NCBI GenBank assembly: GCA_025450095.1
Contig: JANWID010000179.1
Location: 1 to 15,078 of the forward strand
Reading direction: 5' to 3'
DNA length: 15,078 bases
DNA from: Bacteroidia bacterium
GTDB lineage: Bacteria; Bacteroidota; Bacteroidia; AKYH767-A; OLB10
Part shown: in pieces, positions 1 to 6,392 of the stretch
Layout of the letters: each line of letters opens with the position of its first letter
Position numbering within the stretch: the stretch's first letter is position 1
The notes under the pieces: generated by a model
Told to the model about the DNA's origin: nothing
The model's input: only the letters and a program-made list of their open reading frames with translations
Database searches by the model: none
Made by a program: the position numbers and the translations under genes

Positions 1-2
1 AA

Positions 3-899
3 GTTGAAAACGTTTCCTTTAAATACGACCAGGCTCCGGTATTAAATCAGTTAAATTTAACCGTAAAAAAAGGAAGCATTTATGGGTTTTTAGGTCCTAA
101 TGGGGCGGGAAAAACAACAACACTTAAACTCATTTTAGGTTTGCTTTCGAAATCACACGGAGAAATTCATGTTTTTAAAAATAATATCAAGGATACCCGC
201 TTGCAAAAAGAAAGTCTTCGGAAGACCGGCAATCTGATAGAAACCCCATCCCTTTATTCCCATTTAACCGGGAAAGAAAATTTAGAAATATACCGGTTGA
301 TTTATGATCTGAATAAAAGCCGGGTTGATGAAGTTCTCGAAATTATTGGACTGGGTAATGAAGCCCATAAAAAAATCTCAAAATATTCTCATGGAATGAA
401 ACAGCGGCTGGGAATAGGAATAGCAATTATTCACAACCCCGAACTTATAATTCTGGATGAGCCTTCCAATGGTTTGGACCCGCAAGGAATAAGTGATATT
501 AGGAACCTGATTCTAAAATTGAATTCTGAACATAATAAAACCATTTTGCTATCCAGTCATATTTTAGACGAAATTGAAAAGATTGCAACTGTTGTAGGAA
601 TTCTGGATAAGGGCTCACTTTTGTTTGAAGGAACCATTGATGAATTACATAATCTTACAAGTAATGGCAATGTGTTGGAAATCGAAGTTGATGATCCCGA
701 AAAAGTATTTGCTTTATTAAAAGCAAGCTATAAAGTAACTATAAAAAGCCTCAATACCCTCCGTGTCGAACAGCTCACAAAAGAAATGGTCTCCGAAATA
801 AATTCATACTTAAGTGCTCAAAACATTAAAGTATACAGATTAGAAATCATTAAAACTTCTTTAGAAAGTTTATTCTTTAAAACCCTTTCCAACAATTAG
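3..899 (+). CDS. ABC transporter ATP-binding protein (5' partial)
   Basis: ATPase subunit of an ABC exporter, acting on the cytoplasmic face of the inner membrane with the permease encoded next. The open frame runs from the window edge; 298 residues are visible and probably fewer than about 10 are missing, because the first visible residues (VENVSFKYD) are the usual first beta strand of the domain. Walker A GPNGAGKT lies at 93-116. The signature is the degenerate SHGMKQ form (visible residues about 129-134), Walker B plus catalytic Glu is LIILDEP (about 148-154), the D-loop is SNGLD, and the H-loop His is in LLSSHILDE. The C-terminal 80 or so residues are the extension typical of the BcrA/CcmA-like drug or lantibiotic exporter ATPases. 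The substrate cannot be read from the sequence. The first ATG inside the window (141) is internal, after Walker A, and is not the true start. Confidence 0.95.
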   Translation, partial: VENVSFKYDQAPVLNQLNLTVKKGSIYGFLGPNGAGKTTTLKLILGLLSKSHGEIHVFKNNIKDTRLQKESLRKTGNLIETPSLYSHLTGKENLEIYRLIYDLNKSRVDEVLEIIGLGNEAHKKISKYSHGMKQRLGIGIAIIHNPELIILDEPSNGLDPQGISDIRNLILKLNSEHNKTILLSSHILDEIEKIATVVGILDKGSLLFEGTIDELHNLTSNGNVLEIEVDDPEKVFALLKASYKVTIKSLNTLRVEQLTKEMVSEINSYLSAQNIKVYRLEIIKTSLESLFFKTLSNN

Positions 900-902
900 T
901 TT

Positions 903-1682
903 ATGTTGATCAACCTGTTTCGCAGTGAAGTCCTGAAATTGAAGAGGAGTTTTATTTTCATGCTGATAATACTCTCCAGCATTTTTTCTCCTCTGATAAG
1001 CTTTTTATTGTGCATTTCGAAACCACAAACCTTTGCTTCCATTTTTAAAACCGACAAAGATCCCTGGTTGGCATTAGTAAATTTTAACTGGAACAATAGT
1101 GCGTCCTTTCTTTTACCGATGTTTATAATTTTAATTACCAGTTTAATTGCTCAGATAGAATATCGTAACAATACCTGGAAACAAATAAACACATTACCAA
1201 TTCCTTTTCTACCAATTTACTTAACAAAGTTTTTAATTATCGTCATACTAATCCTTATTAGTTTTCTTCTTTTTAATGTTTTTTTAATTTTATGTGGTTT
1301 GGTTGTGAATATAATATATCCCGAATTTCCATTCTTAAATATGCCGATAAGCTGGTATTATATACTTATAACTTCCTGTAATATATTTTTATCCATTTTA
1401 GCCTTATCTGCATTTCAGTATTGCATGAGCATGCGATTTAAAAATTATATACTCCCCATCGCTACCGGATTTGTGTTAATTATTGCCGGACTGATCTTAA
1501 AAAATGGCTGGGATGGAATAATTTACTTTCCCCATAGTTATCCAGGCCTGGCATTTGCAGCTATCGTAAATTTTGATGATGAATCAACTCATAGAATCAT
1601 ACTAAATTCTATCGTATTCACATTTCTTTTTTTAACAATCGGGTATTTCCTTATGATTTTGAAAAGGGATAAAAGTGTATAA
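903..1682 (+). CDS. ABC-2 type transporter permease
   Basis: Membrane partner of the preceding ATPase; the ATG lies 3 nt after its stop codon, so the two are almost certainly cotranscribed and coupled. The protein has 259 residues with about six hydrophobic segments (roughly 17-37, 69-87, 107-135, 150-172, 183-199 and 235-253) and a short N-terminal cytoplasmic helix with the motif SEVLKLKRS, a hallmark of the ABC2_membrane_4 / lantibiotic-immunity (BcrB-, NisG-like) permeases. The stretch EYRNNTWKQINTLP before the third segment is also typical of that group. No extracellular enzyme domain is present. Export of a hydrophobic peptide, antibiotic or lipid is plausible by family; the substrate is unknown. 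No clear terminator follows; the next gene has its own candidate promoter. Confidence 0.88.
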   Translation: MLINLFRSEVLKLKRSFIFMLIILSSIFSPLISFLLCISKPQTFASIFKTDKDPWLALVNFNWNNSASFLLPMFIILITSLIAQIEYRNNTWKQINTLPIPFLPIYLTKFLIIVILILISFLLFNVFLILCGLVVNIIYPEFPFLNMPISWYYILITSCNIFLSILALSAFQYCMSMRFKNYILPIATGFVLIIAGLILKNGWDGIIYFPHSYPGLAFAAIVNFDDESTHRIILNSIVFTFLFLTIGYFLMILKRDKSV

Positions 1683-1771
1683 ATTCAGATTGAGGAAACG
1701 ATGAGGAACCAGCATGCCTGATTTTTTCATATCTTTGAATAACACCCCATTATAAAATATTTTTCAGGCGC

Positions 1772-1798
1772 TGTCCAAATAACGACGATGCCTTCGTC
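1772..1798 (+). promoter_or_regulatory. Candidate ECF42-type sigma promoter
   Basis: TGTCCA at 1772-1777, a 17-nt spacer, then CGTC at 1795-1798, 45 nt before the ATG at 1844. This resembles the motif I recall for ECF42 promoters upstream of DGPF genes (TGTCGA at -35, CGTC-like at -10), with one mismatch in the -35 element. It lies upstream of an operon that itself encodes an ECF42-like sigma factor, so autoregulation is the natural inference. A second possible box, TATCTTTG at 1730-1737, matches the Bacteroidota housekeeping -7 element but has no TTG at the right distance. Confidence 0.5.
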
Positions 1799-1843
1799 AT
1801 AGTGGTGTAATTCAAAAAATAATAACCCTAAAAATTTAAAACG

Positions 1844-2230
1844 ATGAATGAGTACATGTTAATTTTCAGAAATGCGATGCCAAAGGAAAAACCTTCAGCA
1901 GAACAAATGCAGGCCATGTTGACAAGCTGGCAAAAATGGATCACCGGTATTTCCCAAAAAGGAAAATACAGCGGCACGAACCGATTGATACCAGAAGGAA
2001 AAACCATCAGTCCGGGTAATGTGGTAACCGACGGCCCGTATGCCGAAGGAAAAGAAATGGTTGGTGGTTACCTGGTTGTTAAATCCGCTAATTTGAATGA
2101 GGCGGTGGAGCTGGCGAAATCATGTCCCGCGCTGACATATGGTGGAACAGTGGAAGTACGTAGCGTTATGCCTATCGACCACAATCCGGATTCGGCAACT
2201 TTCCTCAGCGAAGTAGCATATGCACAATAA
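1844..2230 (+). CDS. YCII/DGPF-domain protein (first copy)
   Basis: Protein of 128 residues of the YCII-related (DGPF) family, a small ferredoxin-like alpha/beta fold found next to ECF sigma factors. Visible marks are the N-terminal strand MNEYMLIFRN, a helix with TSWQKWITGI, and the family motif as DGPYAEGKEMVGGY (residues 63-76; the name-giving DGPF has Tyr for Phe here), followed by the helix NLNEAVELAKSCP. The last 20 residues go beyond the usual domain. The biochemical function of DGPF proteins is unsettled; association with ECF42 sigma factors is established. It is the first gene of a three-gene operon with the next DGPF gene 27 nt downstream. Start at 1844: an A-rich leader precedes the ATG and the family's N-terminus begins exactly there. 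Confidence 0.9.
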   Translation: MNEYMLIFRNAMPKEKPSAEQMQAMLTSWQKWITGISQKGKYSGTNRLIPEGKTISPGNVVTDGPYAEGKEMVGGYLVVKSANLNEAVELAKSCPALTYGGTVEVRSVMPIDHNPDSATFLSEVAYAQ

Positions 2231-2257
2231 ATAATTAAACCCTCTAAAAAAAATCAA

Positions 2258-2608
2258 ATGAAAGAGTTTCTCTTTTTATTCAGGGGCGGCGATGGACAGT
2301 CGCTGCAGCAGTCGCCGGAAAAATGGCAAGCACATATGCAAAAATGGGCGCAATGGATGGGTGGACTCAGTGAGAAAGGACAGTTTGTCGGTGCGCAGCC
2401 ATTACAGCAATCCGGACGCAGGGTGCAGGGTACGAAAAAAGTAGTAACCGACGGCCCGTTTATGGAAGGCAAGGAAATGGTAGGAGGATACCTGCTTTGT
2501 AAAGCGGGTGATTATTCCGAAGCCGTGGAAATTTCCAAAGGATGCCCGATACTCGAGTTCAGCGACGGTTCTGTTGAAGTGCGTGAGCTTGGGGAAATGA
2601 ATATGTAA
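2258..2608 (+). CDS. YCII/DGPF-domain protein (second copy)
   Basis: Second DGPF-family protein, 116 residues, clearly a paralogue of the gene just upstream: both share an N-terminal (M)xE(Y/F)LxxFR strand, a W-rich helix (KWAQWMGGLSEKG) and the motif DGPF-MEGKEMVGGYL (residues 65-79), here with the canonical DGPF. Like the first copy it ends near the VEVR strand. The two copies may form a homo- or heterodimer, as the fold usually dimerises through its sheet (inference). The stop codon is immediately followed by the TTG start of the sigma factor, so all three are one transcription unit. These genes are visibly richer in G+C than the flanking ABC genes. Confidence 0.9.
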   Translation: MKEFLFLFRGGDGQSLQQSPEKWQAHMQKWAQWMGGLSEKGQFVGAQPLQQSGRRVQGTKKVVTDGPFMEGKEMVGGYLLCKAGDYSEAVEISKGCPILEFSDGSVEVRELGEMNM

Positions 2609-3871
2609 TTGGAAAACATTCAGAAATTATCAGACCATCTTTTCCGGCGCGAGTCGGGAAAGATGGTTTCTGTTTTAACACGGATTTTCGGCACGCAAAA
2701 CCTGGAGCTTGCCGAAGATGTGGTGCAGGAAACTTTTATTGCGGCCATGCAAACCTGGCGCATCCGTGGCGTACCCGACAATCCGTCCGCATGGTTGTTT
2801 CGCTCCGCAAAAAATAAAGCCATTGATATTATCAGGAAAAATAAATTTTCGGTTGCTGTTGATTTCAGCGATCCTGAACGGAAATTACTGCAATCGGAAT
2901 ATACACTCACCTCGGTAATGAACAATTATTGGAATGAAGATGCCATTGCCGACGACCAGCTGCGGATGATGTTTGCATGTTGTCACGAAGATATAGCAGT
3001 AGAAAACCAAATCACACTAATATTAAAAACACTTTGCGGATTCACCACGGCCGAGATAGCAAGAGCATTCGTCACTACAGAAGATACCATTTCAAAACGG
3101 CTCTACCGTACCCGCGAATTTTTCAGGGAGAAAAAGATACGTCCTGAATTTCCGGATGCTGATCATCTGAAAAATAAAACCGGTGCTGTGCTGCATTCGG
3201 TATATTTAATTTTCAACGAAGGATATAATTCAACGCAATCAGAATCGCCGATTCGCAACGACCTGCTAGAACAGGCCATGTATCTGTGTGAATTGCTCTG
3301 CTCACACCAACAAACACAGTTACCCGAAACTTATGCAGCCATGGCACTGATGTATTTTCATGCCGCCCGTACCGGCAGCAGGCTTTCGCCGGAAGGAGAA
3401 ATTATTTTGCTGTCGAACCAGGACCGGAGTCTTTGGAATAGTCAAATGATACTAACTGGAAACGAGTATATGAATAAAGCTGCCTCCGGAACAGTCATCA
3501 CCACATATCACCTGGAAGCAGCCATTGCATTTGAACACTGCTCCGCCCAATCGTTTGAGCAAACCAACTGGCCGAAAATTTTGTCTTACTACGACCTGCT
3601 CGCACAGATCCATCCCACTGCTACGATCATGCTGAACCGACTCTCCGTGATTTACAAAATTAAAGGTGGTTCGGAAACTCTGAAAGAAATTCAAAATTCA
3701 GAGTGGTTGCCCGAATGGGAGCGTCATTATATTTTTCACAGCCTGATGGGTGATATTTATTCGAAGATCAACACAACAGTTGCCAGAAAGCATTTTGAAA
3801 AATCTATTGCGTTGACGAAATCTGGTGCTGAAAAAATGTTGTTGAGGAAGAAGATCGAGAACTTAGTATGA
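2609..3871 (+). CDS. ECF RNA polymerase sigma factor, ECF42-like (DUF6596/TPR C-terminal extension)
   Basis: Alternative sigma factor, 420 residues, about twice the size of a minimal ECF sigma. Region 2 lies at about residues 20-80 (LAEDVVQETFIAAMQTW, then NPSAWLFRSAKNKAIDIIRK, the -10 recognition helix). Region 4 lies at about 117-175 (QLRMMFACCH, then TTAEIARAF and DTISKRLYRTRE, a helix-turn-helix for the -35). The C-terminal half (about 190-420) holds LHSVYLIFNEGY (DUF6596) and a TPR-like part with YYDLLAQIHPTATIMLNR, as in the ECF42 group, where this extension rather than an anti-sigma factor is thought to control activity; no anti-sigma gene is visible here. The start is the TTG directly abutting the upstream stop (TAATTG): the family N-terminus (LSDHLFRRESGKMV) begins there, and the first internal ATG would cut into it. 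Confidence 0.93.
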   Translation: MENIQKLSDHLFRRESGKMVSVLTRIFGTQNLELAEDVVQETFIAAMQTWRIRGVPDNPSAWLFRSAKNKAIDIIRKNKFSVAVDFSDPERKLLQSEYTLTSVMNNYWNEDAIADDQLRMMFACCHEDIAVENQITLILKTLCGFTTAEIARAFVTTEDTISKRLYRTREFFREKKIRPEFPDADHLKNKTGAVLHSVYLIFNEGYNSTQSESPIRNDLLEQAMYLCELLCSHQQTQLPETYAAMALMYFHAARTGSRLSPEGEIILLSNQDRSLWNSQMILTGNEYMNKAASGTVITTYHLEAAIAFEHCSAQSFEQTNWPKILSYYDLLAQIHPTATIMLNRLSVIYKIKGGSETLKEIQNSEWLPEWERHYIFHSLMGDIYSKINTTVARKHFEKSIALTKSGAEKMLLRKKIENLV

Positions 3872-3943
3872 CGCAGAGTCATTTCGGGACGCACTTCCTC
3901 GTCGCGGCAGGCGTGGCTAAAGCCGGATCAACTTTCGGCATAC

Positions 3944-3968
3944 TAACCCGACCTGAAGTCCGGGGTTA
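3944..3968. repeat. Imperfect palindrome, TAACCC...GGGGTTA type
   Basis: TAACCC (3944-3949) and GGGTTA (3963-3968) bracket GACCTGAAGTCCG, giving an imperfect inverted repeat. It resembles the cleaner palindrome at 4031-4060, so the two look like degenerate members of one dispersed element. GGCTAAAGCC at 3915-3924 is a further small palindrome to its left. Confidence 0.55.
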
Positions 3969-4030
3969 AGGAAGTGATCATTGAAGTCTTGCAAAGAATA
4001 ATTATTGTGACCAGGTCTACAACATCATGC

Positions 4031-4060
4031 ATTAACCCTGGCCTTCAGGCCGGGGTTAAT
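4031..4060. repeat. Near-perfect 14-bp-stem palindrome
   Basis: Left arm ATTAACCCTGGCCT (4031-4044), 2-nt loop TC, right arm AGGCCGGGGTTAAT (4047-4060); 13 of 14 pairs match and the odd one can be a G-U pair in RNA. GGGCTTTAGCCC follows at 4078-4089. No T-run follows, so it is not a standard terminator; it looks like a REP-like dispersed repeat. Confidence 0.7.
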
Positions 4061-4242
4061 GAACTGAATATGGTACTGGGCTTTAGCCCTGCCTGTGAGA
4101 AATAACAATGGGATTTTATATTGTAAATATAATGGCACAAGTCTTGAACTTTTGCTTGCAAAAAATTTAAGAATTAGAGTAACATTCTAATTTCTAATTC
4201 ATCTTTCATCAATAAAAATTAATACTTCCTAAAAAATATACA

Positions 4243-4557
4243 ATGTCCTTCGACCAATACCACGAACCGCCTCAAGAATTGCCTGAGAAAACAAGAACCT
4301 TTGCCCGCATGATTTTATCTTTAATTGAAGAAGCAGAAGCAATAGATTGGTACGAACAAAGGATGGCAGTTGAAAAAGACAGGCAGGCAAAAGCCATCAT
4401 GAAAAATGCACAACAGGAAGAATTCAAACACTTCGGTATGGACCTTGAATTCCTGCTGCGTAAAAAACCCGAATGGCGGACTGTACTCAAATCGGTTTTA
4501 TTTACAACAGGAGACATCGTAAAGCTTGCGAAGAGAGGTGAAGAAAAAGTAGAGTGA
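4243..4557 (+). CDS. EncFtn-like (encapsulated ferritin-like) protein
   Basis: Small all-helical ferritin-like protein, 104 residues, resembling the encapsulin cargo ferroxidase EncFtn. In that family two-helix subunits pair to make a di-iron ferroxidase site that oxidises Fe(II) for storage in an encapsulin shell. The match to Rhodospirillum rubrum EncFtn, aligned from memory, is strong: HEPPQELPEKT, then IEEAEAIDWYEQR, EEFKH, DLEFLLRK and LFTTGDI occur in the same order and spacing. The iron ligands Glu32, Glu62 and His65 correspond to Glu30, Glu60 and His63, and Trp36-Tyr37 are kept. One oddity: the family's E-K-E-H is F-K-H here, so one secondary acidic residue is replaced by Lys62. The C-terminus ends soon after the core (VKLAKRGEEKVE), without an obvious encapsulin-targeting peptide such as the LTVGSL type. 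No shell gene lies nearby. Confidence 0.75.
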   Translation: MSFDQYHEPPQELPEKTRTFARMILSLIEEAEAIDWYEQRMAVEKDRQAKAIMKNAQQEEFKHFGMDLEFLLRKKPEWRTVLKSVLFTTGDIVKLAKRGEEKVE

Positions 4558-4787
4558 ATTAAAGAACATAAGCACCCGAGGTGAACCTAATGTTTTTCCC
4601 CCCGGTTTCTTAATTAAGCATCCTATTATTAAGAATAGAATTAAATACTCACATTGAGTAAAAGGTTACTCAGGGTTTCTTTCATTCATGTGCTTTTCAC
4701 TTCCAATATATTATGGTTTTTATTTTGCTTTATATTCAACTTCAATAAAGTCTATATAACTATTAACAAATTTAAAAACTCTTCACA

Positions 4788-4958
4788 ATGTTAAAATGGA
4801 CAGCCATCTTCTTCATTATCGCAATCATTGCGGCAATCTTTGGTTTTAGCGGTATAGCTGCCGGTGCAGCATCAATCGCTAAAATTATTTTCTTTGTTTT
4901 TTTAGTTCTTGTTATTGCTTCTCTAATTCTGGGAGCAACAATTTTCAAAAAAGGTTAG
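4788..4958 (+). CDS. DUF1328 / UPF0391 small membrane protein (YtjA-like)
   Basis: Short gene of 56 codons beginning [19 protein letters not shown], followed by a Gly/Ala-rich turn ([11 protein letters not shown]) and a second hydrophobic helix ending in GATIFKKG. This is the full-length pattern of the DUF1328/UPF0391 family (E. coli YtjA), two-helix inner-membrane proteins of unknown function. The sequence is nearly canonical, so I am confident despite the small size. The ATG follows an A/T-rich leader (AAAACTCTTCACA). It stands 230 nt after the ferritin-like gene and 61 nt before the DNA glycosylase gene, all in the same orientation; cotranscription with the latter is possible. Confidence 0.92.
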   Translation: MLKWTAIFFIIAIIAAIFGFSGIAAGAASIAKIIFFVFLVLVIASLILGATIFKKG

Positions 4959-5019
4959 GCTGGAAAGGTCAGTCATCTCCATAAGGATCAAATTAAATAG
5001 CAATAATTAGCCTAATGAG

Positions 5020-5754
5020 ATGCCTGAAGGCCCATCCATAGTCCTTTTAAAGGAAGAAACCGTACAGTTCACGGCTAAAAAAATAATTGCTGTCAGCGGT
5101 AACAGCAAGATTGACCAACAGCGATTACTCAACCAGAAAATAATTGCCATTAAAAGCTGGGGAAAACATTTTCTGATTTGTTTCAAGGGTTTTACTTTGC
5201 GTATTCACTTTTTAATGTTTGGAAGTTATCTGGTCAATGATAAAAAACCAGACAGACTAATTCGCCTGAATCTGACATTCAAAAAGGGTGAGATAAATTT
5301 CTATTCCTGTTCAATTAAATACCTGGAAGGCGATATAAACACTCATTATGACTGGAGTGCAGATGTAATGAATGAGAACTGGAATCCGAAAAATGCAAGA
5401 ACCAAACTAAAACAACAACCTGAAACACTTGTTTGTGACGCGCTTTTAGAACAGGAAATTTTTGCAGGTGTAGGTAACATAATTAAAAACGAAGTTTTGT
5501 ACCGCATTAAAGTACATCCTGAATCATTAATTAAAAAACTACCCGCTCCGAAATTAAAAAAGTTAATAGAAGAAGCTCAACATTACAGTTTTCAGTTCCT
5601 GGACTGGAAAAGAAATCATGAATTAAAAAAACACTGGCTTGCGCATACCAAAAAGTGGTGTTTGCGGTGTAATCACCCGATTGTTAGAAAGTATACCGGC
5701 TTAAAAAATCGCCGGAGTTTTATTTGCACGAATTGCCAGGTTTTGTATGATTGA
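5020..5754 (+). CDS. Fpg/Nei-family DNA glycosylase/AP lyase
   Basis: Base-excision repair enzyme that removes oxidised bases and cleaves the abasic site. It has 244 residues. The start is fixed by the catalytic N-terminus: after Met removal Pro2 is the Schiff-base nucleophile and Glu3 the general acid (MPEGP). Lys49 (WGKHFLI) matches the conserved DNA-binding Lys. The helix-two-turn-helix is LLEQEIFAGVGNIIKNEVL (about 142-160), and a C-terminal zinc finger uses Cys214, Cys217, Cys236 and Cys239 with the catalytic Arg in RRSF (231-234). The finger has 18 residues between the Cys pairs, slightly longer than the 16 usual in Fpg. The protein is shorter than Fpg and closer to the Nei-like branch; substrate preference (8-oxoguanine or oxidised pyrimidines) cannot be read by eye. 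The bidirectional hairpin at 5780 probably ends its transcript. Confidence 0.93.
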   Translation: MPEGPSIVLLKEETVQFTAKKIIAVSGNSKIDQQRLLNQKIIAIKSWGKHFLICFKGFTLRIHFLMFGSYLVNDKKPDRLIRLNLTFKKGEINFYSCSIKYLEGDINTHYDWSADVMNENWNPKNARTKLKQQPETLVCDALLEQEIFAGVGNIIKNEVLYRIKVHPESLIKKLPAPKLKKLIEEAQHYSFQFLDWKRNHELKKHWLAHTKKWCLRCNHPIVRKYTGLKNRRSFICTNCQVLYD

Positions 5755-5779
5755 TGATTCTAAACCTCTTGCGAAATAA

Positions 5780-5807
5780 AAAAGGCGATGCAAATGCATC
5801 GCCTTTT
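5780..5807. terminator. Hairpin terminator between convergent genes
   Basis: Perfect 12-bp stem: AAAAGGCGATGC (5780-5791), loop AAAT, GCATCGCCTTTT (5796-5807). On the minus strand a T-rich tail (TTTTTTATTT) follows, making it the better terminator for the GIY-YIG gene at 5909-6196. On the plus strand only four T follow, enough for weak termination after the DNA glycosylase gene. Its core closely resembles the tRNA-Asn terminator at 6742-6765. Confidence 0.85.
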
Positions 5808-5908
5808 GGCTCCCGAAGATCAAAAAGTATTAACCCGGTTTAAGGATGAACTGGTCATATTCACTGTATTAATTGAACAATACGAGTTGCATCAAAAGCA
5901 AATCGATA

Positions 5909-6196
5909 TTAATTCATCTTTAAATTTTTTATTTCATTCAAACTTTCTTGTAACATCAACCGCAGTGTTCTTTTAAATGCTGAAGTTTTGAAGTATTCCT
6001 CTCTTCGTAATGAGTCTTTTTTAGAAAAAAAATATTCGCAAAGCAAAGGTACAAACGGTCGACGCGGTGCTGTACTTTTTGATCTTCCTTGTTCGTGTTC
6101 AATACTCCTTCGATCAAAATCAGAAGATGAGCCAATGTAAAATTGTTGATCTTTTAAACTGTATAAAACGTACGTGGTATGTTTAGGATGTTCCAT
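5909..6196 (-). CDS. GIY-YIG nuclease domain protein (second copy)
   Basis: Small single-domain GIY-YIG protein of the UPF0213/YhbQ-like kind, 95 residues. The motif strands are TTYVLYSLKDQQFYIGSS (residues 7-24), followed by DFDRRSIEHEQG with the conserved Arg and His, then APRRPFVPLLCEYF, and the metal-binding Glu region in LRREEYFKT. The length fits the single domain. Such proteins are common in Bacteroidota, often in several copies, with no settled role; nuclease activity on branched or nicked DNA is inferred from the fold. The start codon lies about 38 nt after the T-run of the terminator at 6234-6268, so it needs its own promoter or readthrough. A weak candidate is TTTG-N18-TACTTTCG inside the terminator. 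It is distinct in sequence from the other GIY-YIG gene, so not a recent duplicate. Confidence 0.85.
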   Translation of the reverse strand: MEHPKHTTYVLYSLKDQQFYIGSSSDFDRRSIEHEQGRSKSTAPRRPFVPLLCEYFFSKKDSLRREEYFKTSAFKRTLRLMLQESLNEIKNLKMN

Positions 6197-6233
6197 TGAA
6201 AAGTGGATTTAAAGAGTTAAAAATCGAAAGTAC

Positions 6234-6268
6234 AAAAAAAGCAGGAAGTTCAAATGAACTTCCTGCTT
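6234..6268 (-). terminator. Strong rho-independent terminator (minus strand)
   Basis: Stem AAGCAGGAAGTTCA (6239-6252), AA loop, TGAACTTCCTGCTT (6255-6268), 14 bp without mismatch. On the minus strand it is followed by seven T (complement of 6234-6240). No recognised gene ends just before it on that strand. What it would terminate is the hairpin-rich stretch at 6277-6422 or readthrough from the GIY-YIG gene at 6438. Confidence 0.85.
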
Positions 6269-6276
6269 CACATCAT

Positions 6277-6392
6277 ACCGTCCTGCAGTAGAGTTTTAAA
6301 ATTGCTAAACGCAATTTCAAAACACACTGCAGGACGGTGAAGCGTGCCCTGAAGTTAAGCGCAAGCGCATACTTCAGGGCTCTGCTTCACCG
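6277..6392 (-). other. Two large adjoining hairpins; candidate structured RNA
   Basis: Hairpin A: 6277-6289 pairs perfectly with 6326-6338 (13 bp, ACCGTCCTGCAGT), with an inner 13-bp stem (6293-6305 with 6311-6323, one mismatch). Hairpin B: CGGTGAAGC (6335-6343) pairs with 6384-6392, GCCCTGAAGT (6346-6355) with 6371-6380, and GCGC (6359-6362) with 6365-6368. A and B share CGGT at 6335-6338. GTGAAGC (6337-6343) can pair instead with GCTTCAC at 6265-6271, so the folds compete. On the minus strand the block ends in the terminator at 6234-6268. No coding frame fits. It may be a non-coding RNA or a MITE-like remnant; the strand is inferred from the terminator. Confidence 0.5.

Larger units (their letters stand above)
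3872..4242. other. Intergenic region with palindromic repeats
   Basis: No open frame here looks coding. The left two thirds (about 3900-4090) consist of several short palindromes listed separately. The right third is AT-rich leader DNA for the gene at 4243. In it GAATTAGA (4171-4178) is complementary to TCTAATT at 4186-4192 and to TCTAATTC at 4193-4200, a possible hairpin or operator. I see no convincing TAnnTTTG promoter box. Confidence 0.6.

Noticed and set aside
903..1682. Rhodopsin- or cytochrome-type membrane protein as an alternative for the permease.
   Set aside because: The EVLKLKRS N-terminus, six helices and coupling to an ABC ATPase identify an ABC-2 permease.
3872..4242. A degraded gene between the sigma factor and the ferritin-like gene.
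   Set aside because: No frame shows a recognisable protein pattern; the sequence is explained by palindromes and AT-rich leader.
5788..5976. Plus-strand open frame of 62 codons after the DNA glycosylase gene.
   Set aside because: It begins inside the terminator hairpin, and its last third is antisense to the end of the GIY-YIG gene. The middle (about 5820-5905) reads somewhat like an amphipathic helix, but I recognise no family and no initiation signal is seen.
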